The translations under genes and the position numbers were made by a program. Positions 25,201 to 31,200 of a DNA stretch of 64,000 bases are shown in pieces (position 1 is the first letter of the stretch; each line of letters starts with the position of its first letter). The DNA is taken from the NCBI GenBank assembly GCA_035236585.1, contig CP141138.1:32437437-32501436 (forward strand), given 5' to 3'. Under the pieces are notes generated by a model that saw only the letters and a program-made list of their open reading frames with translations, had not been told where the DNA came from and did not search any database. This DNA comes from Warburgia ugandensis (Eukaryota > Streptophyta > Magnoliopsida > Canellales > Canellaceae).

Positions 25201-28200
25201 CTTAATGGACTCAGCCATATTAGTCCACATGATATTTACTTCTGTTTCATAGTTCCAATTTCCTTCTACCATCAACTTATTTTTGAATGAGGTTATTTTC
25301 TCTCCTTTTAAGTTCCACCACTTAGTTTTTGGATGTGTATTAAGTTCAATTCTTTTACTCCATGTTTTGATATGAATATCCACAACCATTAACCTATGTT
25401 GTGAGGTTAAACTCTCACCGGGTATCACCTTACAATCCTTATATATAGATCGTTCATTATTCCTAAGTAGAAAAAAGTCTATTTGGCTTTTATGAAGTCC
25501 ACTTTTAAAGGTTATTAAGTGTTCATCCCTCTTCTTAAAGAGTGTATTTGCAATGGATAGGTTATATGACAAAGCAAAATCGAGGATATTCTCCCCCATC
25601 TCGTTTCGTTCACCTATACCATACCCTCCGTGTATGCTATTATATCCTTCCTTATCTTTTCCTACATGGCCATTTAAGTTTGCTCCTATAAATATCCCCT
25701 CAGTGTTAGGAATTTCTTGCATGACTCCCTCCATATCTTCCCAAAACTGTCTCTTAATTATATCTTGTAACCCTACTTGTGGTGCATATGCACTTATAAT
25801 ATTTATAATCTGCTCTCCTAGAATCATTTTTATTATTATAATTCTATCACTGAGTCTTTTAATGTCCACAACTTTATCCTTTAATTCCTTATCCACTATT
25901 ATTCCTACGCCATTTCTATTATTTTCCTTTCCTACGTACCATAATTTATACCCATCTATTTCTCTAGCTTTAGCCCCTTTCCACTTGGTTTCTTGGATAC
26001 AAGCGATGTTGACTCTCCTACGTTTCATCGTGTCTACTAACTCCAAACTCTTACCTGTCAGTGTCCCTATATTCCATGTAGCGATGTGAATCTTATGTTT
26101 TAGAGATACCCTATTTATTATCGCCTTTCTCGACCTCCATGGTACGAACCCATGTCCACTTTTCACTGCACCTGGGTTATGATGCAGCGCGTTGCTTCCG
26201 AGGGGACGCTCTAGCAGCCCTTGCCCATTTTTCACTACACCCGAGATCCGATGTAGCATGTCGCTTCTGGGAGAATGCCTTAACAACCCTTGCCTATTTT
26301 TCACCGCATCCGGCATCCGATGCAACGCGACGCTTATGGGGAACGTCCTAGCTTGAGCGAATGTCATTTTTCAATTCATGTCATGTTGGGGTTGCCATAG
26401 TTTTTAAAAAGCTGAAGATGATTTTCATTAAAATCATCACCCTTGTCGGCTGGCTACCTGACGCAAGGGTAGCCATATTTTAAGAAGCTGAAGATGATTT
26501 TCATTTCTTCCTCACAAACTAATATACAAATGCATATTTATTTGTAGGAAAGAAATAATAGAATCATCTTCAACTTCCTCCTTGCCAGTCGGCTACCTGA
26601 CACAAGGATTGCCATCTTTTAAGAAGCTGGAGATGATTTTCATTTCTTCCTCACAAACTAATATACAAATGCACATTTATTTGTAAGAAAGAAATAATAG
26701 AATCATCTTCAACTTCCCTCTTGCCGGTTGACACCTGACGCAAGACCCTCCTTTTTTATTCAGGCTTGGGACCAGCATTGGCAGAGTTAGAACCCAGACG
26801 GGTCTTTTAAAAATTTTGAAGGTTCATTTGCCATGTAAGCAAAGTCAACGCCCACATGCTAGTGGCAAAACACAAGCAGCATTCTGAAGTGTTATGTTAA
26901 TTGATGGTGGAGGATTGCTTTGGTACAAATTGAAAACTCCATGGTTTTAAATTGTGCCATAAAAAGTTCAAGATTAAAATGAGTTTTTTCAGAAAGTTTA
27001 GGATTTTAAAAATGTATTTTTCCCTTATATCTTAAAACATTCTCATATCTGGCTCCTTTCAGGCCACTTATATCATTGCAAAAGACTCCTCATAAAAGCA
27101 ATCGATCCTTCTCAAGAAAATACCAATGTGTCCAACTATCAAGATAAAAGGGCCCAAAAATACCTTAGAAATGCCAAACATCGAGAGTGCATACATCCAA
27201 AGAACCCAAATACTAGATGTTTAATTCCTCCTTGCTGCTGCAATTAATACAACTATTGGCCAAATAGAATATCTCCATCAAAATAGTTTGAACACACAAA
27301 TTATAATAGATCTCCTTGAACCCTTGATGATGGGATAGGATGTAGTCAAAATCAAAAGAATTCAGATTCTCTATATCATCACATGTTATATCACCATTAC
27401 ATATCTACTGATCAAAGCGATAATCACAAGAGACCAAGATACAAAGACTTTCTTAAAGTGATATTCCCTTTACATTTCCTCTAATGCACTCCCACAATTT
27501 AAGGTCTTGAAAAAGCTCCTAGCTTTTGTATAAGAAACTGGAAATGTGATAGCGAGATGCCTTTCCTCATAACATCTGCCACTAATCTTAGTTTAAATGG
27601 AATTAGACACAAAGATCCTCTCTAACTTTCTCTCAAACAAAATACAAAATGCCAGAATCTCATGGCATGAATCAATAGGCTTGAAATGATGGACTAGTCT
27701 CCACAATATGCCTATGCCTTCTTTCCATGGACCAATTGTCCATGTAAATGTGGATGCATGATGTTGAATACCACAACCTTGGAAAATTTATGTGATCCAA
27801 GGTATTCCCTTTGTCAGTTTGCACTACCATTATGTGTGTATTCAATTGACGTTCAACCAACAATTCAAATTGCACAAATTAAAAATCCTTCATATCTTTT
27901 TCCAAACAAAAAAAATATCAAATAAACTTGGAATTTGTCATCAAAAAGAATATTATAAAATAGTTGTCACCATCACCAGAAAGAACTGGTGATGTTCCCC
28001 AAATATCACCAAACTCTAAATCTGACAAACAACTACTATTTGTGCTAGTAATAAATTAAGTCAATGTTAAAGATTTTTTGAGTAGACAAGCCAAGAAAAT
28101 TGAGTTCGCTTTAATGATGGGCAAAGACAACTTACTAGACATGACTAATTGATGAACAGTCCGAAGAATTGAGCAACCTATATGATGATGCCAGCATTTG

Positions 28201-31200
28201 GGACTGGTATGTTTTCAAGATGAAACTCCACCTATGTGGTTTTAGTTCTATATGATTTTATCGCAAGGCCCAGATAAAGGAGGGTTTTGTGTCAAGTGCC
28301 AGCCGACAAGGAAAACCCATGGCAAACCTTATGCATGAATCGATTTATGACATTCCCTTAGGCTAGGGCATTCATTGTAAGCGACGCACTACATCAGATC
28401 CCCAATGTGGTGGAAAATGGACAAGGGCTGCTACGGCGATCCCCCAGAAGCGACCCATTGTGTTGGATCTTGGGTGTAGTAAAAAATAGGCAAGGCTACT
28501 AAAACATTCCATCAAAAGCGATGCGTTGCATCAGAACCCAGGTGCAGTGGAAAGTGTGCATGGGTTCTTACGTCATTCAAAAAGTGCGTGGGTAAATAGG
28601 CTAGGTCAAGAGAACAAGATTCGTATCGCTACATGGAATATATGCACATTGAGATAGCCTATTTACCATGCACTTTTCGACCCCATGACATGAACCCATG
28701 TCTACTTTCCACTGCACCTAGATTCTGATGCAATGTGTCGCTTTCGAGGGGATGTTCTAGCATCCCTTGCCAATTTTCTACTACACCCAGGATCTGATGT
28801 AAAGCGTCACTTTCAGGGAAACGTCTTAGCAACCCTTGCCCATTTTTCACTGCACCTAGAATCCTATGCAGCGTCGCTTACGAAGGATGCCCTAACTTGA
28901 TGGAATGTCAATGATTGATTCATGTCATATTAGGGTTGCCATTCTTTGAAGAAGCTGAAAATGGTTTTCATTATATTTTTTCTTACTTACAAACTAATAT
29001 ACATATGAAAGGGAGCCTTGGCACAACAAGAGAGTTGTCAACATGTGACCTTGAGGTCGCAGGTTCAAGGCATGGAAACAACCTCATGTAAAATGCAAGG
29101 TAAGGCTGCGTACTATTGACCCTTGTAGTCTGCCCCTTCACCGGACCCTGCATACGTGGGAGCTTCATGCACTGGGCTGCCCCTTTACAAACTAATATAC
29201 ATATGCATATTCATTTGCAAGTAAGAAGAGAAAATGACAAAATCATCTTCAACTTCTTCAAAAAGGTTTTCCTTGCCCCTCAGCACCTAATGCAAAACCC
29301 TCCTTTTTTATCCAGGCTTGGGGCTGACATCAGCAGAGTTATAAGAAATATACATTTGCTGGACAAATATTTTCATATATGTGCCCACAAGACAGTTAAT
29401 CAACTAATTAGGTCAGAATATGCAACCAAACACTAGAGAGCTGGCTCTGACAACAAAATAGATTCATGTGATTGCTACTATCTTTTGAATAAAACAACTC
29501 TTGAAATTGAAACGAATAAGTAAAATACTCAATGACTAGTTGGCGCATAACTCCGGGAAGGATACCATCACCAATTGGAGCCGTTTGTACTTCAAAGGGA
29601 GAACTGCTTTTGTAATTGTCATCCATGGCCCCACTTATCTCCTGTGGATGTCAGTCAAACAAGACCTATTATTATAGGGAACAAAAATAATATCATGTAG
29701 GACTTGTAAAAGTTCAAGAGTAAACAACATCCAAATGACCACAAAATGCTTTATGGGAAATGTGAACACCTATTCTACTATCAACACAATAATTATAGGT
29801 AGACTGAGACAAGCTATATTCAAAACCCTGGCAATGCTTACATGGAAAATATCAAATATAACTGACACTAGTATATGCTAATCACATAGGATGCAAGAGT
29901 AAAAATATAGATATCTTACACCTCATCTTAGAGTAATCAAGAGAAGACAAGGGTTTGAAATATAAGTAATAGTAAAACAATTGTTTAGATATTGCTAGCA
30001 TTTATTTATATTCTATATTCCACAGCATTTGCAATGAGATTTATGCGACAACTTGTAAAAGTGAAATATAAAGGCTCAAGATTGTTTGACTAACTATGCA
30101 ATGGAGGAGAAGGTGACTACTAGTTATCATTATTTTCCAATCCCCGATACAATTGATTAATTAAAGACTTATTTACTACTTGTGTGTGATCATCTTGTTC
30201 ATTCTTTAGTAACTTCTGCCTCACCTATTGGAAGAAAAGGAAAAGAAACTTCTGAAAGACATTTTTTTTATTTCTCATAGGGATTTTAGCTCAATTAATG
30301 CTTTCTGTTCTATTAAAAAATGAGGCAAGGTCTTCTGCTCTACTTGATTGTTTCAATCGTTATATTTACAATTTATGGAGTAAAAATTTTGTTTTTTTCT
30401 CTTTTACAGCGAAGAGTTATGAAACAAACTATTTAAACCCATATCAAATTCCTCAATCTACTTGAAATCTACCCAATAAGGGGAAAGTGCCACCTCGAAC
30501 CTTTGAACAAGTGTAATGAGGAAAGGCACCATGATGCCTACAACAAAAAACTCTAAATATGAAAGAAATGATTTAGAAAGGTGCAAACCTAAGAGATAGA
30601 GTGGGTTTCACAAGTACTGAAAGCCTTAAGACAGAAGGCAGTATTTCAACCAGAGAAAAAGTACCCAACGACATTCTACAGTTATATGCCTTTCATGAAA
30701 AAATTCCAGTCATAGTGCTGACTCCTTATAGATTCCAATGAGATGACCTCATAATTATAGCTTCTGACTCTTTATTTGGAATTCAATGCTACAAAATCTG
30801 CCACGGAACCATCAATTGAATCACAGCAGAATTCAAACAGCCCAACTGTAAAACTTAATCCAACCAAGCATCCATCACTTGGGGTTCGCAGCACTTAGCC
30901 GAGTTGGTTAAGTGTCTTGCCCAGCGACCAAAAGGTTTTGGGATATAATACACCCGCCATTCGAAATTTTAAGATTAAAAAATTGTTTAAAAAAAGAACG
31001 AAAATATGATACCTAAATCAAAACCATGCACATAATTTTGAAGCTAGCAATTCAGAATATTAAAAGGCAAAATACAACTCATTCAAACTTCTCACCCTGC
31101 GACAAACTATAAAGAAATTCGTTACACTGCCTTCCAATATCCTATTCCCATCATTCGACAACAAAAGCTCAGTCGCCAATGGAGGCCTCAACCTCTCCAA

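Larger units (their letters stand above)
23221..26788 (-). mobile_element. Full-length RTE-clade LINE with 16-bp target-site duplication
   Basis: AGAACCCAGATGGGTC at 23205-23220 is repeated with one mismatch at 26789-26804. The element ends on the minus strand with a (GAT)n tail after GGGATAAGGTCTT, a typical plant RTE 3' end. It starts near 26788 and carries a tandemly repeated 5' region and one long broken ORF with endonuclease and reverse transcriptase. It sits inside the Mutator-like element, so it is younger than that insertion. Confidence 0.93.
22783..27022. mobile_element. Mutator-like nonautonomous element (MITE), split by a LINE
   Basis: The left end (22783-22860) and the reverse complement of the right end (about 26945-27022) match over about 75 bp: GGAAAAATA, TTTTTAAA, CTTGAACTTTTTGA-like and TTAATCTTGAACTTTTT. 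Flanking CCTTATATC occurs at 22774-22782 and 27023-27031, fitting a 9-bp Mutator-type duplication (a 7-bp reading is also possible depending on where the TIR is started). Without the LINE the element is about 660 bp and encodes nothing recognisable. Confidence 0.78.
4946..29528 (-). other. Giant intron 3 (24,583 bp) packed with transposons
   Basis: It runs from the GTATTT donor after exon 3 to the TTTTCAG acceptor before exon 4. It contains at least three Au SINE copies, several RTE LINE pieces in both orientations, a hAT element, a gypsy pair, copia fragments and a MULE-like element. The other introns are 81, 1454, 163, 102 and 241 bp, so this one intron accounts for almost all of the gene's length. 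The stretches 4946-5670, 5781-6280 and 29343-29528 show nothing recognisable. Confidence 0.85.

Noticed and set aside
25553..26089. 178-codon plus-strand frame
   Set aside because: It is a shadow of the LINE endonuclease on the minus strand.
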